Assembly (NCBI GenBank): GCA_015178975.1
Contig: WHVD01000029.1
Span: 558,001-622,000, forward strand
Direction of reading: 5' to 3'
From: Hysterangium stoloniferum
Taxonomy: Eukaryota; Basidiomycota; Agaricomycetes; Hysterangiales; Hysterangiaceae
DNA length: 64,000 nucleotides
The number at the start of each line of letters is the position of its first letter. The first letter of the stretch is position 1. Below the pieces are notes generated by a model that saw nothing but the letters and a program-made list of their open reading frames with translations, searched no databases and was not told the DNA's origin. Of the stretch, positions 12,283 through 22,961 are shown piece after piece. Both the position numbers and the translations under genes were made by a program.

Positions 12283-13021
12283 TGTTAAGAACTGAAAACT
12301 GACTAAAGTCGGTTGGCTGACAGGGACCGATCGGAAGGACTTGGCTTCAGCTTATGTGCTGCACCCTCGCAGTTATCTGTCAGGTGTCCTTAAATTTTGG
12401 GTGGGCGAAGACTAGTCCCAACCAACACCTCTTGGTGAAAACTACTGATCGGAATCGAGGGATAAGTTGAGTGTCAGGCCAAGGGGTCGGGGACCGAAAG
12501 GGGGCGAGCGCACACAAAGGCGGATAGTGGAATTCTTAGTATGAGATTACTATAGATGTAAGAGGGTGTTCTGAGTCGATATTCTGATTGCCTAGTAACT
12601 ACAACTACAGCGGGTTCATATACAAGTATCAGGCGTCTAGAAAATACTAACTAGGAGAAGGGTGGAAAACAGTATTAACAATAAGCTTGACTAGGAACGG
12701 GAAGTTTATAATTAGTTCGGAGGCCGTGAGATAACCAAGAGCGGAATTACGGTAAAAGGAAATAGTTCGAGGGTTACAAGTATATATAGACATATGTGAA
12801 ACATAGGATAAACAGATCATTATAATAAAAAAGGGACGTATCAAAGTTTAACCAGATAGTACGAGTATATTTTGATGTGGGCGTAAATGGAGTTTGATCA
12901 CCACGAAAGCATACATCAGCTTCGGGAGGCCGATGGTTTCCGATGTGGTGAACAGTAACTTGAATCATCGATAGGTGGCGATAACCTCGGGGACCGATAG
13001 GGTTGTGACACGGTCGTAACA
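12283..13021. mobile_element. Solo LTR (TGTTAAGAAC...GTCGTAACA), 739 bp
   Basis: The ends are TGTTAAGAACTG and GGTCGTAACA with the 5-bp duplication AGTTT on both sides (12278-12282, 13022-13026). It lies inside gag of the fragment at 11640-15370. Close relatives are at 15446-16180 and 47720-49154. The shared core CTTGGCTTCAGCTTATGTGC is at 12340. Confidence 0.9.
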
Positions 13022-14157
13022 AGTTTACAAGTTTAGCTGCTCAGACTCAATATGACAAAACTCACTTTGTGATGATGATTTTATAAGGGACTTCCTGATT
13101 GTATCAAGGATGAAATAGTAAAGCTTCAAGTACAACCAGAAATCTTTACAGAATTATGAACAGCTGCTCTTTGACATGATTCCTATTATTGGAGAAGAGA
13201 AAATGAATGTCAACAAGATACAACTATGATATTTACACCACAAGATTTGAGAGAAAACAATTAACTATACATTTGACATCAAATATGAGCCAAAGAATAG
13301 CTTTGACTTCAAAACTGACTCAAGCCCTGAGAATAATCAATTGGATCCAATGGTTGATTACTTCCTGCCAAGTGTGAAAGAAGGTTCAAGGAAGGATTGT
13401 GTATTCTATATGGAGAAAAGGGCATTCACCAAGAAATTCTCTTAAATGACAACCTTGACCAGGAGCAAAAGGAAGATTTGTCAAGTGTCAAGATATAAAA
13501 ACTCAGTCTGACAAGAATTCAACTTCTAATTTTCAGTTGAATCAAGAGTTGAAACATTAAATGAAAAATTAAAGAAGGATACTCTTCAGATGTGTGTGGA
13601 GTATTGAAAGAAATTAAATCATGTTGAAAAAAATCCAACACTAATACTATGAGTGGTAACAACTTCTGTTTCTTTAATTATTGAGCTTAAATCAGAGAAA
13701 ATTCTGAAAATAAAAGCATTAATTGATTCAGGATCTTGTCACATATTTATCAAAAAAACATTTTCCAAACAGAAGAATCTTGTGTATAATTGGCTCAACA
13801 ATCCACTATCTTTAAAATTAATCAATGGATCTATTCTGACATCTGGAACATTTATGCATACAACCACCTTACAAGTTTATTTTCCATCCAGGCAGACTCA
13901 AGATCCACAATTCTTTTTAACCAATCTGGATATGTCTTGTCAAGTGGTATTAGGACTCAACTGGCTGAAACAATACAATCCTATGATTGACAGGTGTTCT
14001 TGCTGTATAATGTTCAAACCTACTTTGACATATTTGACAAATCTGAATGTGATTCAATGATCAGTCAAGACATTATTGGACAAGAAGCATGCTTTGATCT
14101 CAGTGAGTCATTCATTTATTTCTGAGAGAGTTCATGAAAAATTGAAACCTGAGACTA

Positions 14158-14328
14158 TGTCACAAAAAACCAAAAAACCTGATGAACCTGATAAGTGACA
14201 AAAGCTGCTGAATAGGTCTGGTCAGCCCTGATCAACCACCTGATCAACACTTGAACAGGCATGACCAAGCCTATTCAGTGGCTTTTGTCACTTATCAGGT
14301 CTATCAGGCTTTTTGGAATTTTGTGACA
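14158..14328. repeat. TA-flanked MITE, 171 bp, nearly palindromic
   Basis: It begins TGTCACAAAA and ends TTTTGTGACA, with TA on both sides. The two arms of roughly 75 bases are inverted repeats and include CCTGATAAGTGACAAAAGC and its complement, so the whole element can fold into one hairpin. TA duplication suggests mobilisation by a Tc1/mariner transposase. The related minus-strand chromovirus near 47100 lacks it at the corresponding place, which confirms the boundaries. Confidence 0.85.
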
Positions 14329-14559
14329 TATTAACTCAAGTATCAATATAGTAGACCAAAAAACATATTTGTGAGCCACATGAGCTAAAGATTCACAAAC
14401 TTTCATGATTATTATTCACAATGAATCCTTCAAGACTTGTATGGCCTCTGGTGCTGCTATTGCAACTTCAACTTCTGTTCCATTCAATATACTGAATGTA
14501 CTGACAGAATATTCCAACTTTGTCAATGTCTTTGACAAGCAATGACATAGATCAAATTT

Positions 14560-15150
14560 TCTTCATCTAATACATATTGAAGTAGTACTTGAATGTCCTC
14601 AACTCTGTCAAATACAAAATTTCCTCCTTTGACAAAGTATAAGGCTAATTAGGACACAAGAGGCTCACAAATATATTAGTTGAAGATCTCATGGAAGGTT
14701 TCAACAAATATATATTAATGATGTAATAGAGGACATATTTTACAAATTTTCTGATTGACTTCCCTCACTCCTTTCATTGCCCTTTTATGCCTTTGAATGT
14801 CAGTCAATGACTATTATTTGACTTAACAATGATATCATGTATGAAATAACAAATGATGTCAATCTGAGACAAGTCTGAGGTTAGTTGGAAATTAAGCTGA
14901 AGGAAAAGTTGAAGGAAAGGTTGAAGAAAAAGTTGAAGGAAAGGTTGAAGGAAAAGTTGAAGGGAAGGTTGAAGGAAAAGTTGAAGGAAAGGTTGAAGGA
15001 AAAGTTAAAGGAAAGGTTGAAGTGAAGGAAAGGTTGAAGTGAAGAAAAGGTTGAAGTGAAGGAAAGGTTGAAGTGAAGGAAAGGTTGAAGGAAAGTTGAA
15101 GGAAAGTCAAGTTGAAATATTGTAGGAAATATTGTTAGAACTGATATTGT
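14560..15150 (-). mobile_element. LTR-type fragment of the chromovirus family
   Basis: Sequence around TCAACTCTGTCAAATACAAA and TCTGAGACAAGTC recurs at 18390-19112 and, in part, at 62760-63240 next to gag starts, which identifies it as LTR of the same family in minus orientation. It lies in the middle of what should be RT and includes the purine-rich repeat at 14889-15120. Its exact ends could not be fixed. Confidence 0.5.
14889..15120. repeat. Purine-rich minisatellite (GAAGGAAAGGTT-like)
   Basis: About 230 bases made of irregular copies of a 12-base unit such as GTTGAAGGAAAG. Similar but shorter GTTGAA/GTCAA-rich stretches occur at the same place in related LTRs (19010-19090, 53110-53220, 63100-63220), so this is an expansion of an LTR-internal feature. 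Confidence 0.8.
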
Positions 15151-15426
15151 ATGATCATCAGTGTTGAATTTCTAGGGTATGTCATTACTCCTGACAGCAT
15201 ATTTATGGATGAAGAAAAAATCAAAGTCATTCAAGAATGGCCTGACCCACAAAAGGTTTGTGACATCCCCTCATTGTAGGATTCACAAATGTTTATCAAA
15301 TTTTTATCCCAAGCTATTCTGCCATTATTCTACCTCTTAATCCCACACAAACAAACAACTCACTGTAAGGGTTTTGTTGCACACTATTTTGAAATCTATT
15401 ATTGTAACAAATTAGTATTTAGAATA

Positions 15427-16380
15427 TATCAGGAAAGTGGGAAGATGTTAAGAACAGAAAACTGACTAATGTTGGTAGGCTGATGGGGACCAATTGGAAG
15501 GACTTGGCTTCAGCTTATGTGCTGCACCCTCGCAAGTTACCATCGGGTGTCCTTAAATTTTGGGCAGGCGAAGACTAGTCCTATTGAATTCCTCATGGTG
15601 AGTTACCAATCAGAAATGAAGGATAAGCCAGGTGTCAGGCTGAGTGGTCAGAGGCTGAGGGTGAGTGCATGCAGAGGCGGGGAGTGGGGTACTTAGTGCA
15701 AGGCTTATAGGGATGTATGTGGGTGTTCTGAGTTGATATTCTGATTGCCTAGTAACTACAACTACAGTGAATTTATATATGAGTCATTGGCATCTAGAAA
15801 ATACTAACTAAGGGAAGAGCGGAAACACTATTGACAAGTAAACTTGACTAGGAACTGGAAGGTTATGATAAATTCAGAGGCCATGAATTAACCGAGAGTG
15901 GAATTACGAGAAAAGGAAATAGTCCACGGGTTACAAGTATATATGGGCATATGTGAAACATAGAGTAGAATGGATCATCATAATAAAAAGCATATCAAAG
16001 CATAACCAGATAGTACAAGTATAACTTGACAGGGGTGTAAACGGGGTTTGATCACCATGAAGGCATACGTCAGTGTCAGGTGACCGATGGTTTCTGATGC
16101 GATGACTTGATCGATAACTTGAAACGTCAGTTGACGGTAATATCCTCGGGGACCATTGGGTTGTGACACGGTTGTAACAGAAGATCAGTAAGTCTCCCAT
16201 CTATATTGTCTAGAGCCATCTAGGAGAGCTAGCCAGCTCAGCTAGACTCAGCTAGACACACTACTTTCAGGAGATCCCTATTTACTAGTTGGCATAAAAG
16301 CTTACTATAAATCTAGGGAGTCTGGGTAGGCTAGGGAGTCTATGTACATAATGGGTGTAGACATTCCCAAATCCCTGATG
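15427..16380. repeat. MITE-like element, copy b, split by a solo LTR
   Basis: It begins TATCAGGAAAGTGGG and ends CCCAAATCCCTGATG with TA on both sides (15425-15426, 16381-16382). It is the same family as 1339-1505. Its internal part GGGAAGA is duplicated around the solo LTR at 15446-16180. Confidence 0.75.
15446..16180. mobile_element. Solo LTR, 735 bp, in MITE copy b
   Basis: TGTTAAGAACAG to GGTTGTAACA, flanked by the duplication GAAGA (15441-15445, 16181-16185). The undisturbed site exists in the other MITE copy at about 1351-1358, so the target site is confirmed independently. Same family as 12283-13021. Confidence 0.92.
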
Positions 16381-16384
16381 TAAC

Positions 16385-17400
16385 CCCCCTTTGCCCTGAT
16401 CACTGCTGCAAGCCTTCTAGGCATGCTTTCAATAAGTTTCTGACACTTCTCCTTTGGAATCTAGAGGGCATTACAGGTTATTCATACTCCCCAGCTTCTT
16501 GGAATGATTCCAGAGATGTTCAATAGGATTCATGTCTGGAGATTGTGCAGATCACTTGAGGACTGTAACACACCATGAGTGTTGAATCATTTCTGGGCCT
16601 TTTTGCTAGTGTACTTGGGGTCATTGTCTTGTTGAAAGATGACATCATCCATTGATTTGTTGTAATAGTTGAGGATTTGCTAGAGTTCATCATCCAGGAT
16701 GCTCATATAAAGGTCAGCATCCATCTTTCCATCAATTTGGTTGTAACCCCAACCCCAACCCAGCCCATACATCCCCACATCATCAAATTTGCTCCTCCAA
16801 ACTTGACTGTTCCCTCTACCAACCTATCAGTTAAGCCTTCACCCACATCCTTCCTTCCATCTGACCCCAACCAATTAATTTTAGTCTCCTCAGACCATAT
16901 GGCCCACTTCCAGTCCTCCAGAGTCCATTCTAAATGCCTTTCTGCAAACTCCGACCAAAATTTCCAATGATAAGATTTGAAAAGTGGCCTTTTTCTCTCT
17001 TCACCACAGCCATCATGCCTTTGGTTTTGAAGTGGCAAGGCAATGTTTGTGAAGTAATGGGAGTGTTGATGATGTCCTGAAATGCCTTGGTTGCCTGTGT
17101 AGCATTATCAACCTTCCCTATGCAAATTATCTGTCTAGCATAGTCACTATTGGTAGGGTAAGCTTGGTGGGATGGCCACAAGAGGAATTGGGGAGGTCAG
17201 GATGATGCTCAGAGCAAATATTATTGGTTGTGGCACTGCTGAGATGAGCTTGGTGACAGATTTGAGCTCCAGAAATGCCAGAGTCAAGCAGAGAGAATAT
17301 GCTGAATTTGACTGGAGGAGAGCTTTTGCATTGTGGGCTAGAGTGTTTATGGGATTCCAACTGGTTGTTTTCACCTTATATATGTACATTGGAAGAGGGT
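16385..17400 (-). pseudogene. Tc1-like transposase, broken
   Basis: On the minus strand, in order: a DNA-binding N-terminal region (SATTNNICSEHHPDLPNSS, about 17200), a linker (SDYARQIICIGKVDNATQAT, about 17110), the catalytic start WSEETKINWLGSDGRK (about 16890) and KFGGANLMMWGCMGW (about 16770), then an IFQQDNDPK-like segment near 16640 and a C-terminal MPRRLAAVIRAKGG-like segment at about 16410. This is the usual order of a DDE Tc1 transposase of about 340 residues. The reading passes between frames at least three times and contains stops, so the gene is dead. The first catalytic Asp appears as Glu (WSEETK). Confidence 0.8.
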
Positions 17401-17510
17401 GGTTGCATGACTTTGTTGAATGTAATAAACAAAATCACATGACTAGGACCCATTTTGAACTTTAAAGATGTGTGCACAAACCCTTACAATGAGTTGTTGG
17501 TTTGTGTGAG

Positions 17511-17690
17511 ATGATGGATTTACCAAATATGCCTTGTGGCTGTGCATGCAAGAAGGTATGATGTTGAAGTATATTATGTAATATTTCCAGAAATTTAGAG
17601 AATTTATTTCTTGAGGAATAGAAATGTCTTTCAAACAAGTACAAAAAATTGTAAGGGTTTTGTTCCCTACTGTATTTGTATGTATGTACC
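17511..17690. repeat. Tc1-adjacent repeat ending in CAGTAGGGAACAAAACCC
   Basis: This stretch also follows the second Tc1 copy (28935-29120). It contains ATTGTAAGGGTTTTGTTCCC, an inverted partner of AAACCCTTACAAT at about 17478. On the minus strand the outer edge reads TACAGTAGGGAACAAAACCC, which looks like a Tc1 terminus after a TA. It is either the true subterminal region of the Tc1 element or a separate 200-base hairpin element. Confidence 0.45.
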
Positions 17691-18350
17691 TCATCCAAGA
17701 ATTCATGATAACTACTAGAAATGATGGAGGTGGAATTGGAGGGTCCAACAAATAAGGTTGCAATCCACCATTCTTGAGCTGTTTTACAAAGTACAAAGTT
17801 ACCATTGTAATTTTTGACTGATCAGATTCAAACAACTTGGGTCAAGCTTGAAAAACCATTTCACATTGGGCAATAAAATCCTTCAACATTTATGGCTCTT
17901 CTCCAATAAACTCTCCTGGTTTATTAATGAAAATTTCATTTTCTTTCAGAGTGAATATTTGTTCTTTAAGGACCTTTCCAGAAGCATCTATGAATTGTCA
18001 AATCATTTTGACATCTCCAGTGTTGATATTTCTAGAGACTCTCATTTCAGGAGATGGCAATTCAGATTCTTGAACTGGGTAAGTCAGAGATTTTGGCAAT
18101 TTTATGCACTCCTCTATAACCTCTATTGCTTCATGAATTGGTGATGTTGCTTGAAGACTAGTCATCATTGTAGTTCTTCATGTTTTAGTTAATGAGAACA
18201 CTGGAATTCTTGATGGTCTAGCAGGTCTTGATGTTGGAAAAGAGGCCACAGGTTGAAGTGCCATAATACTTGACTCATTGGCAGACTCATATGGCATTCT
18301 AGGCTCCATCAACAGCAGTAGTCAGAAAATACTGAGATGGGACCAGATTT
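17690..18350 (-). mobile_element. Chromovirus gag fragment
   Basis: Fossil. The minus strand carries gag-type sequence (QFIDASGKVLKEQIFTLKE, then FESDQSKITMVTLYFVKQL, then QPYLLDPPIPPPSFLV). The same segments recur at 49155-50340 in minus orientation. It is broken and truncated at the Tc1 side. Confidence 0.6.
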
Positions 18351-19112
18351 TCTTGACAATTATCAAAGTAATAATCAAATATCTTCAACTCTGTCAAATA
18401 CAAAATTGCCTCTTTTGACAAAGTCTTAATTCATCCTGCAGATGAAGTGAGGGACTAACTAGGACAGAGGGCTCACAAATAGATATGTCAAATATAATCT
18501 CAAAGGATGCAATGACAATTAGTAATACACTGAATGTGAAATGGATTATGGTATGGATTTTCTGACTGCCTGTCAGGGGACCAAGTTAAGCACACTGGAA
18601 GTCGACTTCACACCTGACACCATCGATAGCCATTATCGACTGAAGGTGGACTCCCAACCGGTCAAACACCTCATCGAATCCCCTGATGGGGATCTGGAAT
18701 GCGTCAGGCATGAGAGGCCGCACTGAGGTGTTATCCCGGGGACTGTTGCTATGGTCTTAGTGTAATATTCTTTTTGACTATTTAGTCTCATCGCCAGTAG
18801 AGGGCTCCGTAGATCTTTTATCTTCGGATTCCCTCTACTAGCGCCCCTACTTAGCTGTTGTGCAAGTTAGTGTGAGCTGGAGAGTTGCCCTTACACTGCC
18901 TTCCTCACTCCTTTTGTTACCCTTTTATGCCTTTGGATATCAGTCATGACCATTATATGACTTGAAAATGATATTATGTACATATGAAATAATGCATGAT
19001 GTCAATCTGAGACAAGTCAAAAGTTAAGTCAAAAATGTTGAAGGATAGCTGAGTTGAAGAGTCAAAAGGTTGTCAGGAATTTTGTCAGAACTGGTCTTGT
19101 AATGGTTGTGAC
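18350..19112 (-). mobile_element. Chromovirus LTR region next to gag, split by a solo LTR
   Basis: It adjoins the minus-strand gag start and ends AATGGTTGTGACA, so read on the minus strand it begins TGTCACAACCATT like an LTR. Parts recur at 14560-15150 and 62760-63240. The solo LTR at 18571-18895 divides it. Confidence 0.5.
18571..18895 (+). mobile_element. Solo LTR (TGTCAGGGG...CCCTTACA), 325 bp
   Basis: The ends are TGTCAGGGGACC and GTTGCCCTTACA, and the 5-bp duplication CTGCC flanks it (18566-18570, 18896-18900). A relative with its own duplication is at 56475-56776; both contain the segment CTTCGGATTCCCTCTRCTAG. Confidence 0.9.
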
Positions 19113-19450
19113 ACTGTCATGCTTTGCACAAACTGCTTCCCATATCTCATCATGGGTAGTTTTGAATTTCCAACTTTTATAATGAAACTTTCAGGGATCA
19201 TTGTGAATATATGAGCTTTGATAAGTTACTCCTGTTGGTCATACTCATCCCAGTGCTTCTCAAGTTCTTTGAGAGCTGCTTCATCTTCTTTTATGACAGC
19301 ACAAGCAGTGGGTAGTTCCAGCAGTACTTGGATGGTACCATCAATGTGTCACTTCATTCCCTTGCCTGCCACTGACAGTGTGGATATTGTCTGTGTCTTC
19401 CATGTGAGCCAATTAGATCAATCTGATTTGAGCATAGGACTTGGAAGGAC
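19113..19450 (-). mobile_element. Ty1/copia gag fragment
   Basis: Fossil. On the minus strand the sequence reads KWHIDGTIQVLLELPTACAV, then LKELEKHWDEYDQQE, and then AHIFTMIPESFIIKV. A spaced LIKAHIFT-IP-S segment after an ELEKWDE-like segment is typical of the N-terminal gag region of fungal copia elements. It is a short broken scrap and the only copia trace I see in the window. Confidence 0.5.
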
Positions 19451-19586
19451 TTGGAAGGACTTGGAAGCAGAAATTATAGTCCCATAACCTGAAAAGATTA
19501 TGTATGGATTCTATAGATGATATACTCAGTGATATGGCAAATCACTATTATAACAATCATTAGATCTCAGTTGACAGGTAGGTAAG

Positions 19587-20062
19587 TTGAAATTGCCTTC
19601 CATGAAAATCCATCCAGTCTTTAATGTGGCCAAGCTCAGGCCTTTCCAAGAGGATAATATTCAAGGGAGGATACCTCCAGTTAGGCCTCCTCTGGTTGTT
19701 AAGGGAGAAACTCTTGAATGGGAGGTTGAATATATCAAAGATTGCAGATTGGCAAAGGGAAAACTACAATACCTAATGAAATGGAAAGGGTATCCTCAAG
19801 AGGAATGCACATGGGAACCTGCTGATAATCTTGGAAACTCCAAAAAATTAGTGGATAAATTCCATAGCCAACACCTCCTTACACCCAGGAGGATCTCTGC
19901 TTTGACCTTCAAAAGACTTCATTTTCAAGCATATATCAATTTCACAGAGACTGTGACTCAGACTGAAACCCTTTGGACCTCTGGCAAGCACATTGAGGGC
20001 AATGTGCCTTAAGTAGGGGGTGATGTCAGGGTATTGATTTTATTTTTATTGTCCTGACAGAT
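19587..20062 (+). mobile_element. Chromovirus 3' end: integrase tail and chromodomain
   Basis: Fossil. The frame has the integrase C-terminal motif HPVFNVAKLRPF followed by a chromodomain (WEVEYIKDCRLAKGKLQYLM, then KWKGYPQEECTWEPADNL) and ends at TAA (20010-20012). A purine tract (AAGTAGGGGG) follows, and then a 39-base stub from TGTCAGGG to CCTGACA (20024-20062), which looks like an LTR deleted to its two ends. The complete LTR of this type is at 26825-27138. Confidence 0.75.
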
Positions 20063-20469
20063 CTTCATATCTAATGCTAATGTCTTCCATCACATACTTC
20101 CCCATATTCCGGTTATATCAGAAATTAAACTCAAATAGGGATCCAAAATTCAAGCTCACCTGCCTTGTCTGCCTGTGTAAATGGATTGATGATGGGGCAC
20201 CCCATATGCTCACAACATATGTCACAGAAGTTCCCACTAATAGCAGTGTAGGCTACAAACTACCCATCTATGAATCCACTCAGTGCTAATCTCTGGCATT
20301 CCTTCTCGCCAAAGCTAACTTGTGGATGCCCTCTATACCTTTGTAATCTGGCCCTTCAGGAAGCTTGTTCCTTTGAGACCAAAGCACAAACATGATAATA
20401 TAGGGCACCCTCTTGTCATACAATGCCTGACCCATTTCCTGGATATAATTGATTAATTAATAGGGGAAC

Positions 20470-21331
20470 TGTTACGACTGGAATTCCTGCTGGACTCTGG
20501 GGACTAACTTATACACACCTGCACCCTATACGCACCAATTGTCAGTTTACCAGAATTCCCGCCAGACTCTGTACATCAGACTTGTCCATGCTCGACTTTC
20601 ATTACTTCATGTACATATCAGTCACTGGAATACCCACCGGACTCTGTCCCTGGCTATGTCTGACTCTGTCCCACACATCAGTCACTGGACCCCGCTTGGA
20701 AAACCCATCATCCCTCTAACTGAGCCCTGTTCCCATTATATTCAAATGACCTGTCATGATTCGGACTCCACTCCCGCTCCATTCCTGTTTTGGTTTCATG
20801 ACCTGTCACAATTCGGACTCCTCTCCATTCCATCCTGTTCCTAACACCAAGTTTGGTGTTTACTTATCTCGTTTTATATTTGTTAGTTTTGTTTTCATTA
20901 TTACTGGATTTGGTATGTTATTCATTCCACAGTCTATATAGTCTGGCAGATGTTGTACATACAATCCAGTCAGAAAATCAGCTTAGATTCTCCCCAGTAA
21001 TCTTAGTATATTTTCTGCTCTAAATTCCTCTTTGAATCACACTGCTCTTATTAGTTGGAGCCCACGGGCTCCGACACATCTATCACTCGACCTCCAACTT
21101 ATCTATCTCGACTCCCCAACCTCTTGACCCATGACCTCTTGACCCATGACCTCTTGACCCATGACCTCTTGACCCATGACCTCTTGACCCATGAACTCCC
21201 CGGGATTCCTGTCTGCCCGTTTGAAATTGGACAAGACAATCTCATGAGGGTGCAGCCTATAAGCTGAAGCCAAGTCCTACCAGATTTCCCATGGGTTTCT
21301 CTGGAAACCCTCTGTGTACACATCCTTAACA
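20470..21331 (+). mobile_element. Solo LTR (TGTTACGAC...TTAACA), 862 bp, in the helicase
   Basis: TGTTACGACTGGAATTCC to CATCCTTAACA with flanks GGAAC (20465-20469) and GGATC (21332-21336), one mismatch in the 5-bp duplication. Helicase sequence continues on both sides, which fixes the boundaries. The same family is at 55592-62687. It contains a 15-base tandem repeat (21121-21195) and the shared core near its right end (21251-21274). Confidence 0.85.
21121..21195. repeat. 15-base tandem repeat, five copies
   Basis: CTCTTGACCCATGAC is repeated five times in perfect register, the last differing by one base. The sister LTR at 55592-62687 has only one or two related words at this place, so the array expanded in this copy. 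Confidence 0.9.
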
Positions 21332-22100
21332 GGATCCCTGCATGTATCACAGATTAGACATTCTTCCCATCCAAACCAGTCCTGAAAGCTGTCATGGCCA
21401 CCACCAAAGGTGTTCTACCCTCTGCCCAATCCTCTTGGATAGACTTCTAGTCAGCAAGAGGCACACCAGAATGATATGCTCTAACTTCTAGTTCTTCTGC
21501 AAACATTACACAATCCTCCCAGGTTCAACAAAAAACTATGCCCTCAGCTTCCTCTGATTTTAACTAAGCCAATGCAGATCTCACACAATCCAAAATCCTA
21601 TTTTTCCATGCTGTCCAACTGTCCTTCTGGTGAACTTGGATTGATGCTGAGCCTATCATCATATTCTCCCTAATCATTCTGAGATCCCAGACCCCCAAAA
21701 GTCCTTCAAGTAAGATGTCAGATGTAGAGGAATTGTCACAGAGAGCAGTGTCACAGGTACCCCATAAGTATACAGGTCTGGGAGGTGTTGGACATCCCCC
21801 CTATAATCTCCAGCAGTTAGGATCACATGTGCCTCATCTACTATGATTCACACCAGGCATTTTTGGTTCTTTAGCATGTGAACAAATGCATGAAATTTTG
21901 CCAGTTTCAACTGTTCTAGTGGAACCAAAAACATGGAAACCTTTCCCTTCACAGTCCAGTCTTCTTCATCCACTCCTCACAGAGCCCAGCCATATAACAT
22001 TGAATGTCTTGTTTAAGTGCCACAAATAGCACCACTACCAATGTCACTTGATGTGATAGAAAGGTAGTGGCTGGCAGCTGCCACAGAAGGGATTGGCCTC

Positions 22101-22961
22101 TGTAATGTTTCCAATTACTTTTGTAGCATAAAACAAATCAGTTAAGATGAGTTGTTATAGCGTAGCTTAAGAAAGGGGGAACTTAGATTAAGTAATTCGA
22201 TTTTTAGGGATTTATTAATCTATTCAGGACTCACTTAGTATGCCTGTCCTGCCTATCTGAGGAGAGACCTTCACTCGAAGATAAGAGACTATATGTATCA
22301 CCTGTGCCACTTATCTGAGAAGAGACCTTCACTCGAAGATAAGAGACTATATGTATCACCTGTGCCACTTATCTGAGGAGAGACCTTCACTCAAAGATAA
22401 GGGGTTGTCTACAAATTGGCAAGGAGTTTTACTCTACTTGAACACAATGTGTGGACCTGTATAAGGTAATGCAGCTGGTAGGCAAGTAAAGTGATGTGAT
22501 AAAAAGATAGTTTTATGTACATGATTTGATCCTGTATTTATACTAATCCATAACCCTGCTTTACTAAGAAATAAACTACTTGAGTCATACACAGTATTTC
22601 TAATGCTGTGTTAAGTTGTCAAGGGAACACTGATCCCTAGTCATAGTTTAGCACAGCCTAGTAGTATGACTTGTCCTATGAGTCAAGGCCAGAAGTCTTG
22701 TACAGCATAACTAGTGTCATGAGTCATAGCCGAGAACTCTGCATAGCCTAATAGATCACTCCGGGTAGTCAAGGCTATGAGGGTTTTAGAGACTAATGAG
22801 TGAGTCACTACACCAGTGCCGCTAAACTAAGTAGAGTGACTAGGTGATAATACCAGGTCTTTTTCGGTAATAACAGGAAGTTTAGTGTACTAGTTTTAGG
22901 AGTAACTCTCAAGTCAAAGATAAAGGCTCCAGTCCTCTATTTTGGCTGTACCGGGGTTACA
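22101..22961. mobile_element. LTR-like insertion in the helicase, 861 bp
   Basis: It begins TGTAATGTTTCC and ends CCGGGGTTACA, so the terminal TGTAA/TTACA pair is inverted. Helicase sequence lies on both sides. The flanks (GCCTC and AACTA) show no target duplication. No coding is seen; three copies of a 58-base unit lie at 22250-22410. It could be a solo LTR or a non-autonomous DNA element. Confidence 0.55.
22250..22410. repeat. 58-base tandem repeat, about three copies
   Basis: AGAGACCTTCACTCGAAGAT recurs at 22263, 22321 and 22379, exactly 58 bases apart, with near-identical spacer sequence. Confidence 0.9.

Larger units (their letters stand above)
11640..15370 (+). mobile_element. Chromovirus-type gypsy fragment: gag, protease, RT end
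   Basis: Fossil. A gag region (11640-12280 and 13022-13600) is followed by a retropepsin region at 13653-14060 with the active-site segment KALIDSGSCHIFI and a downstream VVLGLNWLKQYNP. A last RT part (EFLGYVITPDSIFMDEEKIK) lies at about 15160-15370. Most of RT is missing and replaced by LTR-type sequence. It contains a solo LTR (12283-13021) and a TA-flanked MITE (14158-14328). A related copy lies on the minus strand at 46500-50490. It is broken throughout and looks old. Confidence 0.7.
15340..17510 (-). mobile_element. Tc1/mariner element, copy 1, with nested MITE and LTR
   Basis: Left sequence AACTCACTGTAAGGGTTTTG and right sequence AAACCCTTACAATGAGTT are inverted counterparts, with the match extending outward over CACACAAAC. 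Between them lies a Tc1-type transposase on the minus strand and, on its 3' side, MITE copy b (15427-16380), which itself carries a solo LTR. Without the LTR the element is about 1.4 kb, normal for Tc1 with one nested MITE. The exact ends are uncertain because the repeat extends beyond the expected terminus. Confidence 0.65.

Noticed and set aside
21055-21350. Coding frames on both strands over the 15-base repeat (LTHDL and WVKRS repeats)
   Set aside because: They lie inside a solo LTR and are products of a five-copy tandem repeat of a multiple-of-three unit.
22250-22410. CRISPR-like array
   Set aside because: The three 58-base units are contiguous, with no unique spacers; it is a plain tandem repeat in a eukaryotic repeat field.
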